The notes under the pieces: model-generated | The model's input: the letters and a program-made list of their open reading frames with translations, nothing else | The model's database searches: none | What the model was told of the DNA's origin: nothing | In this document: positions 33,082-43,191 of the stretch, one piece after another | How the letters are laid out: the number at the start of each line of letters is the position of its first letter | How positions within the stretch are numbered: the first letter of the stretch is position 1 | Made by a program: the position numbers and the translations under genes | Assembly (NCBI GenBank): GCA_034440635.1 | Contig: JAOTON010001930.1 | Location: forward strand, 431,501 to 495,500 | DNA: 64,000 nt | Direction: 5' to 3' | From: Lepas anatifera | Taxonomy: Eukaryota > Arthropoda > Thecostraca > Lepadidae

Positions 33082-33249
33082 GCAGATCAACGGATGGGAT
33101 CATACACGTGCAATACGAAGTCACGAAAATGGACCCTGACAGCCCTGGCGCCATGTTCTGTGCTATAATGTCATACAATATATTCAGTATTTCAGCAGAG
33201 GAAACGACGAAATAGTTCGATTTAAGATTTACATACCAACATGCAACAG

Positions 33250-34892
33250 CTAGTCTGATAGTTCGTCGACGTTGTGCGCATGGCGCACAACGTCGGGGAC
33301 AACATCGTCGGTGAACAGGCCGAGGGGCACCAGCTCAGCTGTGACGTACCAATGGTGCCGTTTGAAGGCACGCAGAGCACTCTCGGCGATCGGCTTGTTG
33401 AAACATGTGTACTTCCGCAGTGTCTTGATCAGCGCGAGGTCGTTCCACGCAGCTTGCGTGACGGATCTACTCGTCAACCACCACGCATATTACACGTGAG
33501 TCATGAAGTCCACGAAGTACCGCAGCTTGCTGACCTGATGTACCACCGTGACTGCGCCATGAGACAGGTCCGTGATTTGCTGCTCAAGCAGGACAAGCTT
33601 GATTGCGTAGATCACTTTTGCCATCCAGCGTGCCTGGTGGATGGCACCGGGTCGCATGAAGTTGATGTGAGCATCGTCGTCGGACAAGTAAAGGTCGCAC
33701 AGCTCGGCAAACTTCTTGTAGCCGGCACGACGGAGTTCAATGGACGACTGCGCAGATTGACGTGCCCTTACGCGCAGCTCGCGTAGCAACTTTTGCACAG
33801 CGTCACAGTACGCCTAGTCGTCGAAGCGAGACAGCTGCACCGTTGGAACACCTTCGTGGGAAAGGGAATTCCAGTTCTGTCGCAGTCGCTCGAACACGGA
33901 CACCTCTGTCGAATTTGACACTTCGATCTTGAGATCTTGGAAGACGTGCGCCACGATCAGCTCGCCGATATGATGCCGGCATGCCGACCACAGCAGCGCC
34001 CTACCCAACTTCAGCTGGATCGTCACGCATGCAGCTGTGACAAGACCAGTATTGGACGCCGTCGTATCGAAGCACATGCTCACGATGGTGTCGGTGCAGT
34101 GCCACTCGTGGAGCAGCTCCATTGTGCGCGATGCAATGAGCTCACCAGCTCTGACGTCACTTCCGGGCTGATAGCTTGGCGTTCCGAGCAGCTTGAGTTC
34201 GACGTTGTCACCGAGAACGACCGTGAGCCACTCTTCCCGTCGCCGATTGTCCGTCAAGCTCGGCATGAGCTTGGAGTCCCAGTGCAGCGTCGCGAGTTCT
34301 GGCAGAGTCCATTCCTTGCGAATGGCGTGCGCGACGTCGCCCACGACCTTGCGGCGAGACCGGTAGACAGTGGCATACGAACGTGATATTCTAGTTGTGT
34401 TGTCGCCGCTCTCCTCGGTGAAGGCCTCCGTTAGTGCGGCTTGCTGCGTCGGTGTGATATGCATCCGCGTTGCCATTGACACCAGGCGGGGCCGCTTGTG
34501 AGTATCGTGAGGTATGAACGCGACCGCGCCGGTACGCGATGGTGGCTCCGACCCGATGGCGTCGCTAGAGATGCTTCGACCACACTCTCATCGTCAGAGG
34601 AGATGAAGGCTGCAGCAGATGTCGATGTGCCTGCCTTTTCGAGTGCACGTGACCTCCTGTTGTCCTGCCGAGCCAAGCGCTCCCTACGACGTCGCACCAC
34701 TCCAACGAGTTTGGCGTCCAGCCCGCTGAATGACGCCGCCCTGTCGGTGTTCATAGAGCGGAGGAAGGCGAGATCCTCGGCATTCTTGATAATCATCTCC
34801 GTATTGGCGGGCCAGAGACGGAAAGTTGCCATCAGCATCTCATCCATGGATTTCAACTTTACTATCGTTGACGGTGCGCTGCGGCGGGCTAA
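33250..34892 (-). pseudogene. hAT-like transposase pseudogene, main part
   Basis: Read leftward from 34892, this encodes most of a transposase-like protein whose N-terminal piece lies beyond a LINE at 42026-42180. Visible blocks are MDEMLMATFRLWP, SGLDAKLVGVV, TLHWDSKL (first acidic residue), MCFDTTASNTG and ACRHHIGELIVAHVF. D-x-x-ASN followed by a C-x-x-H block is the arrangement seen in hAT transposases. Downstream are MRPGAIHQARWMAKVIYAIK and RHHWYVTAELVPLGLF, recalled from a widespread invertebrate family of uncharacterised transposase-like proteins. One frameshift lies near 34480 and two in-frame stops near 33806 and 33485. The LINE insertion broke it as well. The hAT assignment is from motif order only. 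Confidence 0.65.
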
Positions 34893-34942
34893 GAGGATGT
34901 TGCATAGATTGGTGCTGATGCCTACAAACGTTAAAAACCACC

Positions 34943-35710
34943 ATGGTTTCAATTCTGCAATGGAACACAAATGGCCTTATCGGGAAATTCCCGCTTTTTT
35001 CATCAATATTTTCTGAGAAAAAACCGGCACTAGCAGCATTACAAGAGACCCACTTTACTGATAAAGATAACGATAAATACAAAATTTCGGGTTACTCTTG
35101 GTATCGCCATAACGTAAACGCTGCTGTCCGTAAGGGAGGCACAGCCATCCTAATAGAAAATAGCATCCCGCACAGTCAGGTGCATCTGGCAACATCACTG
35201 GACTGTGCAGCTGTTAGCCTGAAAATACAACACGTCCAATTGACGGTTGTTTCAATATACATATCCCCTTGCGACCCTGATCAAACGGATCGGGAACTCA
35301 CACAACTATTTAATCAAATAAACGGGCCTTTGTTATTACTTGGAGACTTGAATGGTCACCACCCATCCTGGGGCAGCGCCACGCCAAACCGTAGAGGTGA
35401 AATTATATACGACGCAATAGGCTCTCAAAATCTAGTTATCCTAAATAACGGCGCACCAACCCGCCAAGCAACGCAAAGCGGACATTTAGACTCAGCCATT
35501 GATATTTCGTGCTGCACGCCTAGAATTGCGTCACTGTTTACCTGGGATGTCGAAGACAACCCAGGCATGAGCGATCACCTCCCAATCAAAATTAATGTCC
35601 CCCAAGGAGCACTCGACCGCGTTGATCTGTTTACCCCTTCCTGGAATCTAAAAAGAGCGGACTGGACAAAATTCGAGGCAGAGGTCGACCTCACACTCGG
35701 CAGACATTGA
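34943..35710 (+). pseudogene. LINE endonuclease domain
   Basis: This 255-codon frame is an exonuclease-endonuclease-phosphatase domain, which nicks target DNA to prime reverse transcription. Recognisable residues are Asn in QWNTNG (residue 8), Glu in LQETHF (residue 35), Asp and Asn in GDLNGHHPSWGS (135, 137), and the terminal SDH (210-212). All the catalytic positions I can identify are kept. The frame ends at 35708-35710 only because of a one-base slip; the adjacent frame continues the protein (ELILRAISSAAQVAIPKTRG) into the RT region. It starts at the ATG at 34943 in a good context (ACCATGG). Confidence 0.85.
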
Positions 35711-36660
35711 ATTAATACTAAGAGCCATAAGCTCAGCAGCACAAGTAGCAATACCAAAAACCAGAGGACCCCGAAAGAAAAACGGAGCCCCATGGTGGAA
35801 CGCAGAGACGGCACACGCCAAAGCTCAAATGATAAGAGCCCGCAAGGCATATGAGAGGAGGACACACAGCCCTACTCGATCCGCACTTCGGGCAGCAAAA
35901 GAACACTTTCGAAACACGTGCAAGCGGGTTCAAAAGGACAGTTTCAACTCTTTTGCCTCCAAATTCAACCGCTTCACTCCCACCACCCAAGTTTGGAAAA
36001 CCATTAGAGCTTTCTCTGCGAAGCAAGCACCCCGTGGACCTTTCCCTCAACTAAAAATAGCTGGCCAACCCATCACCGAACCTAAGGAAGTCATGGATAA
36101 ATTTGCTGATCAATACGCCAGTGTCGCAGCTAATAACTCATACAGCCAGCGCTCCAAAGACCAGGCAGAATGGTGCAAAAGCACACATTCATCAATTATG
36201 GTAATCAAGAATATTATAACGTACCATTTACAATGACCGAGCTAAATTATGCCATTAGCAAGTGTGGAAACACTGCAGTGGGCCCTGACGAAATTCACTA
36301 CTCTTTCTTCAGGCACCTCAGCCAAACAGCACTAAAGTACCTGCTTTCGGCCATTAACAACATGTTTCTTAGCGACTCTTTCCCCACATCGTGGCGAGAG
36401 AGTATAATCATTCCCCCAGAGCTGCAAAAAGTCGGGCTCTCGGGTCATAAAGTACCCGACAGATTTTAGGGCACGGTATGGTCTTGCGACAGATCTTACA
36501 ATCTGCGAGAAAAAAAATCTTGAAAGGAAGCAGAAAATATTTTTTGTTCTAAAAAAAACTCAATATTAGAATCGTCACCTCTTTCACTCAACAAGTTTTT
36601 CATGAATTTGCACCTCTCCCATATCAAGCCAGTGTGCGGCAAGAACCGATGGAAAATCGA

Positions 36661-36776
36661 GGGACTTATGAATCGAGGGACCTTTGAATAGAGGGCCTTA
36701 TGCACAGAGGGTCTTTTCGAGGGACTTATGAATCGAGGAACCTTTGAATAGAGGGCCTTATGCACAGAGGGCCTTT
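36661..36776 (+). repeat. 60-bp tandem repeat, two units
   Basis: Units beginning GGGACTTATGAATCGAGG at 36661 and 36721 differ at only a few positions. It lies in the left part of the 2.6-kb element. Confidence 0.9.
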
Positions 36777-36819
36777 TAAACGTCACCCAGAAAATCCTCT
36801 GCTGGAAAAATTCCTTCAC

Positions 36820-36987
36820 CGGCCTGTCGGGCCCGATTTGTATTCCATAGCACGCGACAGCTTGGCCCGACAGGCCGCCGTAAAGGTAAAGGCGACAGGC
36901 AAAACAGTTTTTTTCCTTCGTTTCCTTCGTTTGGAAGTACGCTCAACGCTGCCGCAAGGGCGCTGTTTGAACAGCGCCCTTGCGGCA
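36820..36987. promoter_or_regulatory. Two palindromes upstream of the zinc-finger exon
   Basis: CGGCCTGTCGGGCC (36820-36833) pairs with 36864-36877 across a 30-bp loop. TGCCGCAAGGGCGCTGTT (36950-36967) pairs perfectly with 36970-36987. Position, about 225 bp before an ATG, would suit a regulatory or transposase-binding role, but this is inference. Confidence 0.4.
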
Positions 36988-37210
36988 AAGCCGGTGTAAA
37001 AGGTATCTTTGGTTTGAAAGCAGCCCTGCGGTTTGGTGTGTTGCCTTGTGGATATGGCGGAGGCCAAGGCCCTAGAATCCCGTGGTGTGGTGGAGGCAAT
37101 ACGTTCCAAGGTTGTGTTTTTGATTATTTTTCTCTTGCATTACTTTGGTATACATCTTGAGTAAACTGGTTGAGCCTGGATTTCATCGTCCATAGTTGAA
37201 GGGCTGATAA

Positions 37211-37439
37211 ATGGCTTCGATTAAGCTGAAGCCCCTTCCACCGTCCCGTGTCAAGCTTAAATGTGGATTTGAGGGATGTGGGTATTTTGGCGAGAAACGT
37301 TTTTTTAAGGAGCATCAGCGAATCAAGCATTCTGGGCTGCCCTGCAAGTTCAGGAACAGTGGTTTTGGCCAAGGAGGTCGTTTTGAAGCATGGATCAAAC
37401 AGCGGGCAGATCAGAACAGTGTGGGGAGAAAACAAACAA
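37211..37439 (+). CDS. Possible first exon with a C2H2 zinc finger, in the hAT-like element
   Basis: From the ATG at 37211 a 76-codon stretch contains KCGFEGCGYFGEKRFFKEHQ followed by RIKH. This gives Cys18, Cys23, His35 and His40 (C-x4-C-x11-H-x4-H), a C2H2-type DNA-binding finger, in a basic peptide. A near-consensus splice donor GTAAGT sits at 37440-37445, and unspliced translation stops two codons later. Transposases of hAT type often have an N-terminal zinc finger before the catalytic exon, so this may be the surviving DNA-binding exon of a deleted autonomous element; it could alternatively be an unrelated captured exon. No downstream coding exon is recognisable before the element ends at 39016. 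Confidence 0.45.
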
Positions 37440-40085
37440 GTAAGTGATGTGGTGTTCGTTGTAATTTCGGCAGCTTACATTTATTTCCATACAGTTTGTT
37501 ATGCTCACTGTTGATCAATAATTTTAAATGATATTAATAAGGGAAAAATGAATTTTACCAGCAGACTGGTCAAATTAGACTAAAACATTTGATTTTACCT
37601 TCCGTCTTCTTTTAAATCCAATGCCTGTTTGTCCAGAATTAACCACAAAAGTTGCATACCTTCATCAGTGGATTTGTAGATGCCAAAGAAACAAAACTCT
37701 TCACCTTTCCACATTAATTTGAGTTTTAAGTACCAAACTATTTCTCCTATTTCATTTTATTCACTTACCTAAATATGCCTATGATCTATGTCAAGGGGAC
37801 AAAGATATAACAAAAACACGGCCTAGTGCAACCTTTAGTCATTCCTTTTACTCTTAACTTCCTTGGAAACATGATATTTATTTGACATTTACTATCTAAC
37901 TGACTTAAGGTTATTTATTAGCCTCATGAACTTCAGATCCTAAACCACGTACCCTCATGGAAATGAGCACGGCAATGCATGAAGAACTTTGAGATAGCCA
38001 ACAGCTTCAAAATTTAGGATTTTTCATGTTAACATGCATTTAAAGTCATGGAAAGCTAATATTACATGTTTGTATTCAACTACAAGTAGCCATGATCCTT
38101 AAAAAACACTTTCGAATATCAAAAAAGTACCCCTCCAATCTTGTTTGTCTGGCCATCAGAGCAAAATCCATATATAAATTTTGGGGGTTCCTTCCAAATT
38201 ACCCCCTCCCACCTCCAAAAAACTGAAATCATGAAAATCTGCAGAAGCTGGCATAAGTAACCGCATGGTATGGGAACCAGGTCAGCTTTCTTCCATTGCA
38301 AACTATATTTTTAAGTATTCTGGGCTGGACTATGTAACATAATAACAAAATATCACTTATTCTCATTCTAGTGCAGCATTTTTTGTCAATGGCGGCTGCA
38401 GAGGACTGAAAAAGGGGGCTGCTTTTCATGTTATTGTATATTTCCACCTGTGACCTAAATCATCTGAATTCAAGACTGAGTCTTATTCAAGACCCAGTCG
38501 AGCTGACTTTGACACACACTATTTGTATGCTGTACGTCCACAAATCTCAAATTACATCCAATAATAAATTTCCTTTACCAATGGTGACTCCAGAAAATGA
38601 GAATTGGTGGTTCGGTATTCAAGTTGTTATAGGTTTCTGCCGATAACCTTAATTTCCTGAGCGTGTCTGATAATTGAAAACCCGAAGAACAGTCTCAGTT
38701 CTAGAGTTTTGAAAATTAATAGACTTGTGTCATTCCACTTAGATTTTCCATAGGCGGCTTCAGAGCACGAAAAATAAGGATATCACACATATAAGGACCA
38801 GAGCACAAAAATAGGGATAATGATATCCATTGGTGCCAAACTTGGAATTTTTTATGCTAATTTTAGTATTTTCTATTAAGAATGTGGAAAAAGAGTAGGA
38901 ACATTTTACCAATTGAATGGCTTTTAGACAATTTTAATAGTCCCATCCTAACCACCCGACAGATTTGGAGGTTTTTTCGAAAGTGCCCGACAGATTTGAG
39001 ATTTTTTGCAGCTCTGCATTCCCCTTCCAAAACCTGGCAAAGAAAAAACAGACCCAAAAGGTTATCGCCCAATTTCGCTTACTAGCTGTGCTAGCAAGCT
39101 TGTCGAGCGCATGGTAAACGTTAGACTTCACGAGATCCTCGAAAAGAAGCTTGATGCTATGCAATCAGGCTTCCGGCGCGGGCGAGCCACCACTGACAAT
39201 TTGGTGAAACTAGTCAGTGACATCCAGAATGGCTTTTACAAAAATCAAGTAACAATAGCTGCATTCTTAGACATTAAATTGGCGTTCGATCGCGTACAAA
39301 AAGACGCCCTTTTGTTTGAATTAAGCAAGCTAGGAATTCGTGGCCACCTTGCAGAATTCATTGAAAACTTCCTCAAGGACCGAAAATTTAAAGTCCGTTG
39401 TGGCACCACATTCTCCTACCTGGCAACCCAAGACCAAGGCACACCCCAGGGTAGCGTTCTGTCCCCCACCCTCTTTCTAGTAATGATCAATGATCTCTTC
39501 GCCAAAAAGCTACCGCCTGGAATAAATTACTCCCTTTTTGCGGACGATATCGCCATTTGGAAATCGACTGCAATCGATACCAGGCGGTATAATGAACCAG
39601 AATTTCAACATGCAACTACGCATTTGCAGGATAGCTTAAACGACATCGATAATTGGTGTAGTTTCATGGGTCTATCACTCTCGGCGGAAAAATCATCAGT
39701 CGTTGTCTTTGCCAGAGCGCATTCCAGACACGACCCTCCACGGCTCCAAATCTCGGGTAAACCTATTGAATGCACCAATAGCTTCAAATTCTTGGGCGTC
39801 ACCCTAGATTCCCGATTGAGTTTCAATGAGCACATCACCAAAGTCGTCTCTATCTGTCAAAAGCGAGTCAACATTCTCCGCATGCTCGGCGGCACAGAGT
39901 ATGGCGGGGATCGAAAGACCCTGCTTATGCTCTACAAGTCCCTGATTCGGTCCATTCTCGAATATAATTCGTTCGTTTTTGACTCGACGAACAAGACCAA
40001 TAAATTAAAGCTAGAGCGAGTCAAAATGCCAGTATCCGGGCAGCCACAGGCGCGCTCAGAGAATCCCCCATCACCAGCCTGCTAA

Positions 40086-41245
40086 CTGATAGCGGGCTGT
40101 GCCCACTGCAGACAAGACGCGACGCCCAGCTTATTTCTTACTACATTAAGGTCCAATCCACCGAAAACCACCCGGCAAAACAATGTTTTGCCCATCCCAG
40201 ACGAGCAAATAAAGCCACTCTACAGAAGTGGCCCCCATTTAAGCACAGAGTAGCGAAAACCCTGGAAAGCCTCAATCTTGCACTGCCAGCAACAATAGGC
40301 AAACTCCCACTCTCCCGCTTCTGGACTCGGAAAGAGCCCAAAGTGGAATTTCTTTTCACTTCCCGTAAAACGGACTTCTCAGAGGAAGAAGTCTCCCAGA
40401 AATTCCTAGAGTTCCGATCTTGTAACGCGGACAAGACCTTTATATTTACAGACGGCTCCAAAATAGGCGAAAAAGTAGGCCTCGGCATCTGGGGGCAAAA
40501 TATTTGCCTCCAGAAAAGACTTCCGGACAACTGCTCTATCTTTACAGCCGAGGCTGTTGCCATCCTAAATGCATTAGCTATAATCAGAACCCAAAATATC
40601 AACTCAGCCGTCATCTGTTCAGACTCTAAATCTGTCCTGCAGGCCGTCAGTAACGTAGTCAACCCCAGCCACCACGTTATAGCAGATATTCAGAAAGGTA
40701 TCGATGATACCCCTGATGTCTCTTTTCTCTGGATCCCGGGCCACTGCAAAATTCAAGGAAATGAAAAGGCCGATGAACAGGCAAAAACGTCCCTAGAACT
40801 TAGAGAGATCGCACCCTTAATGTGGTCTGGAGATGATAGCAAAGCTCTCCTCCAGGACAGCATCCGGAAGCAAATTCAAAATAACTGGACCTCAAACCAC
40901 AGCGCCCACCTATTCTATATCAAGCCTAACATCGGCTACTGGCCCAGTTCCAACCAAAAGAGTCGCCGGCGCGAGGTTATTTTAACCAGACTCAGAAATG
41001 GACACACAAAATTAAATGCCTATTGGAACGCGGGTATCTGTGGTACCTGCGACGCAATGGAGAATCCCTATCACATTCTCATCGATTGTCCCCAGCACAG
41101 TACCCATCGGCAACCCATGCTAGATTACTGCCGAATCCAAAACATCCCTGTAGACCTAAAAACTCTGCTCGGTAACGACCATCCTGAGCTACTCGAAAAA
41201 GTCTTTACATTTCTAAAGGACTCTGGGCTAGAGAAGTTTCTATAA
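40086..41245 (+). pseudogene. LINE RNase H domain and C-terminal Cys/His motif
   Basis: The 300-codon frame 40343-41245 contains a ribonuclease H with all four acidic positions: Asp in FTDGSK (residue 37), Glu in TAEAVA (70), Asp in CSDSKS (94) and Asp in GNEKADEQAK (144), together with WIPGHC. RNase H degrades the RNA strand during element copying and is found in I-, R1-, LOA- and Ingi-type LINEs. Toward the end, CGTCDAMENPYHILIDC forms the C-x2-C-x7-H-x4-C motif usual at the C-terminus of these elements. The region 40086-40342 is open in the same frame and links it to the RT. Confidence 0.85.
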
Positions 41246-42025
41246 ATCACCCCTCCCAGTATATATGATGGAGGGTGCATGGTGCACCCCCAAAGTAGGA
41301 CTTGCCTATTTTCCAATCATAGATGTTCCACCGCAAAATTTAAGCAATAGTTGTTTAACCTTTAAATGGTTTATCGTAGGCTAAGGATAGGTTATGTTAG
41401 GCTAGCTTTGAAATCAGGTTAGGTTAAATAGGTTAGATTTCTTCACCGCAGTGATACCTTTCACTGCGGGTCTATGCTAACCACACCTATACTCTTACTA
41501 ACAATCTAACTATCCTCTCACACTTCTTTTCTCTGCGCGGCGGCTGCCCAGCCGGAGAGGGGAGCTGCAACCTCACCTCCGGGTTGCAGGGTAAATTCGC
41601 GGCACCCTGGCCAGGTGTTTAGCGCACTTTCTAAAATACGAAAATTATTGAGTTAACGGAGGATTTCGAGTAACGTAGACAAGCGGACATCAGTAGCTGA
41701 CACACAAAATTCTAAATTCTAAATTCCAAATTCTAAATTTAAGGTCTTCAACCACAGAAATAACCTTCGCACTCTGCGGGTCTAAACTTATTAAAAGACC
41801 TCCCGTGGCATGGCTATGCCATTGCCACGACCGTCCATTCGCAAGCTAAAACATCTTGCAACCCATTACTTGAAATAACTCCCATTGCTTTAACAGACTA
41901 ACGTAGCTTGCCCTCACACAAAATTCTAAAATTCTCCCACACACTCCTTTAGAGGCGGGCAAAGGTGCTATGCACAGAACGCCTAATAAAAAGCCATAAG
42001 CAAGCATGCCATTAAGTTGAGGATG

Positions 42026-42180
42026 CGCTGGCAGCCCGGCCGCTCGTCAATGGAGGGAATGGTGGCCTTCTTGTAGAAAACGAGCAGCTGCGCGTACACG
42101 TTCTTGACCGCCTGCCATTTGGTCTTGTTACCGAACTACGCACTGACCTGGAACAGTGTTGCTCACAGAATTTACTGTCA
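42026..42180 (-). pseudogene. hAT-like transposase pseudogene, N-terminal piece
   Basis: The minus strand reads FGNKTKWQAVKNVYAQLLVF, then KKATIPSIDERPGCQRI, and continues in frame into the main part at 34892 once the LINE and one GAGGATG are ignored. A TAG precedes FGNK. Charge pattern and spacing match the N-terminal helix I recall for the same invertebrate family. Upstream exons or the start codon were not identified; the unrecognised 65-codon minus frame 42761-42958 might belong to it. Confidence 0.6.
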
Positions 42181-42982
42181 CGTCGGCAGATGAATGCCGG
42201 TTATTTTCCTGTCATCGGCACTGATCGCATTACCAAGGCCGAAGACAGTGTTAGAGGATCGCGTCGCTTGGGCCAGCGTGATTTTCTTTTTCGTGCGCAT
42301 GTCGCACTCACGCGTGCCCTTGCCTGCTGCTGCCTCCGCTTCTTCACCCTGACAACTGTGTGTCAGGAAGCTGTGTCATGAAGCCGTCTGACGATTGGTG
42401 TTGGTGTTGGCGGATTTGTCCTCTGAAAGGCTGGACGTTTCCTGGCGACCGAGTGGTTGCTCTGGAGTGGTGGCTCCCCGGGTCAACCTGTTACACTGTC
42501 CGCCGTCGTCTCTTAGCCTCGCTCCCCTCCCCTCGTGTGTATTATGTCATGCCCCAAACCAAGAGGCAAAGCCAGACGGACCAGCACAGAACCACGGGAC
42601 CAACTAAAGGAACCACCTGACACGAGTGTGAAGGAGCTCCCACAATATAAAAAATGCAGGATCTATTTTACTTTATTCAATCTCTTGTTCTATTTCTGTT
42701 GTTGGCCAGTATGGACGAAAAGGATGAGCCTCCGTGTGATTTCCAGTTTCTGCGATGCGTTTAAATTTGGTCTCTGCCTTGACTACTGTCGAGCGTGTGC
42801 TGCGCCGCTGTGCTGCTCATGCGATCGTAAAGCTCTGCGATCTCTGCAATTGCATTGGCATGACCCATTAGCGATTGGTGTACGCGGGCTGCTGGCAGAT
42901 AATCGAATGTGGAGAGTCTGGTGCCTGGAGGCGTGCCGAGTGTGGTATGCACGTGCATGGTAAACTATTTAACCAGTGTTTT
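42181..42982. other. No confident gene
   Basis: Frames on both strands (42535-42963 plus; 42761-42958 minus) lack recognisable domains. Confidence 0.45.
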
Positions 42983-42994
42983 TAAAATGTATCT

Positions 42995-43179
42995 GGAGGA
43001 TGAGGTGGCTTTGTGGATAGCACCCTTTTCTTCTAAGCCAAGTCGGGTTCAAGTCCCAGCGGAGCCTCTGAATAAGTCGATCTGATCCCCAAAATACCTT
43101 CCAACAGGGTGAGAGTTGGCGACGCCGTATGACCCTGGCAGTTGGTGCGTCCTTAAACCCCAACAATTATTATTGTCAG
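42995..43179 (+). mobile_element. Arg-headed SINE with target duplication
   Basis: It is flanked by the 12-bp duplication TAAAATGTATCT (42983-42994 and 43180-43191). The head is slightly decayed around the B box; the body and (ATT)n tail are intact. Confidence 0.88.
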
Positions 43180-43191
43180 TAAAATGTATCT

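Larger units (their letters stand above)
31278..33180 (+). pseudogene. piggyBac-type transposase pseudogene
   Basis: piggyBac transposases excise and insert DNA at TTAA using a DDD/E RNase-H-like core. A likely start ATG lies at 31278. An acidic, Ser/Ala-rich N-terminal part (to 31912) follows the SINE inserted at 31319-31497. The catalytic domain is recognisable in pieces: RRLQNLHASLCFDNPDDRKK (32259-32333), MVSMDETL with the first Asp (near 32410), FRQYNPNKQAKY, YSAEVYAG, GRNVTIDRLYKFIPLAEW with the second Asp (near 32660-32710), and YNLYNQAKGSTDIADQ with the third (near 32965-33015). SRKWTLTAL follows after 33093. Several frameshifts, stops and two retro-insertions inactivate it. TTAA termini were not found. 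Confidence 0.8.
36417..39016. mobile_element. 2.6-kb non-autonomous hAT-like element
   Basis: It is flanked by a perfect 8-bp duplication CATTCCCC (36409-36416 and 39017-39024). The perfect 14-bp terminal inverted repeat is CAGAGCTGCAAAAA. Copies of CCCGACAGATTT lie just inside both ends (36454-36465; two on the right at about 38956 and 38987), resembling transposase-binding subterminal repeats. Interior features are a 60-bp direct repeat (36661-36776), two strong palindromes (36820-36877, 36950-36987) and a small zinc-finger exon (37211-37439). An 8-bp TSD fits hAT or P superfamilies; I favour hAT. No catalytic domain remains. Confidence 0.8.
35711..40085 (+). pseudogene. LINE reverse transcriptase, split by insertion
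   Basis: The linker and fingers lie at 35711-36408 and the palm at 39025-40085. There is a frameshift near 36170-36200 and a 2.6-kb element at 36417-39016 in the middle. The left side ends SWRESIIIP; the right side resumes at LPKPGKEKTDPKGYRPISL, exactly where LINE reverse transcriptases have this block, so the two halves are adjacent in the uninterrupted protein. The palm keeps Asp in AAFLDIKLAFDRV, the GTPQGSVLSPTLF motif and the FADD active site (about 39537-39548). A further slip near 40025 changes frame before the RNase H part. It would not make protein as it stands. Confidence 0.85.
34900..42018 (+). mobile_element. I-group LINE, interrupted by a hAT-like element
   Basis: It is bounded by the 7-bp duplication GAGGATG (34893-34899 and 42019-42025). 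Without the later insertion it is about 4.5 kb. It encodes, in order, an apurinic-type endonuclease, reverse transcriptase, RNase H and a C-terminal Cys/His motif, the layout of I-group non-LTR elements. The 3' UTR (41246-42018) has a short AAATTCT repeat near 41707-41737 and AATAAA at 41985-41990, 28 bases before the end. There is no ORF1: the first ATG is 43 bases from the left boundary, so the copy is either 5'-truncated or from a family without ORF1. Three frameshifts plus the insertion inactivate it. Confidence 0.85.

Noticed and set aside
33274..34386. Long plus-strand frames (170 and 149 codons)
   Set aside because: They are antisense to the hAT-like transposase pseudogene, whose minus-strand frame carries the recognisable motifs.
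41380..41435. Telomeric TTAGG repeat
   Set aside because: Scattered GGTTAGGTTA-like motifs lie inside the 3' UTR of the I-group LINE and are not tandem.
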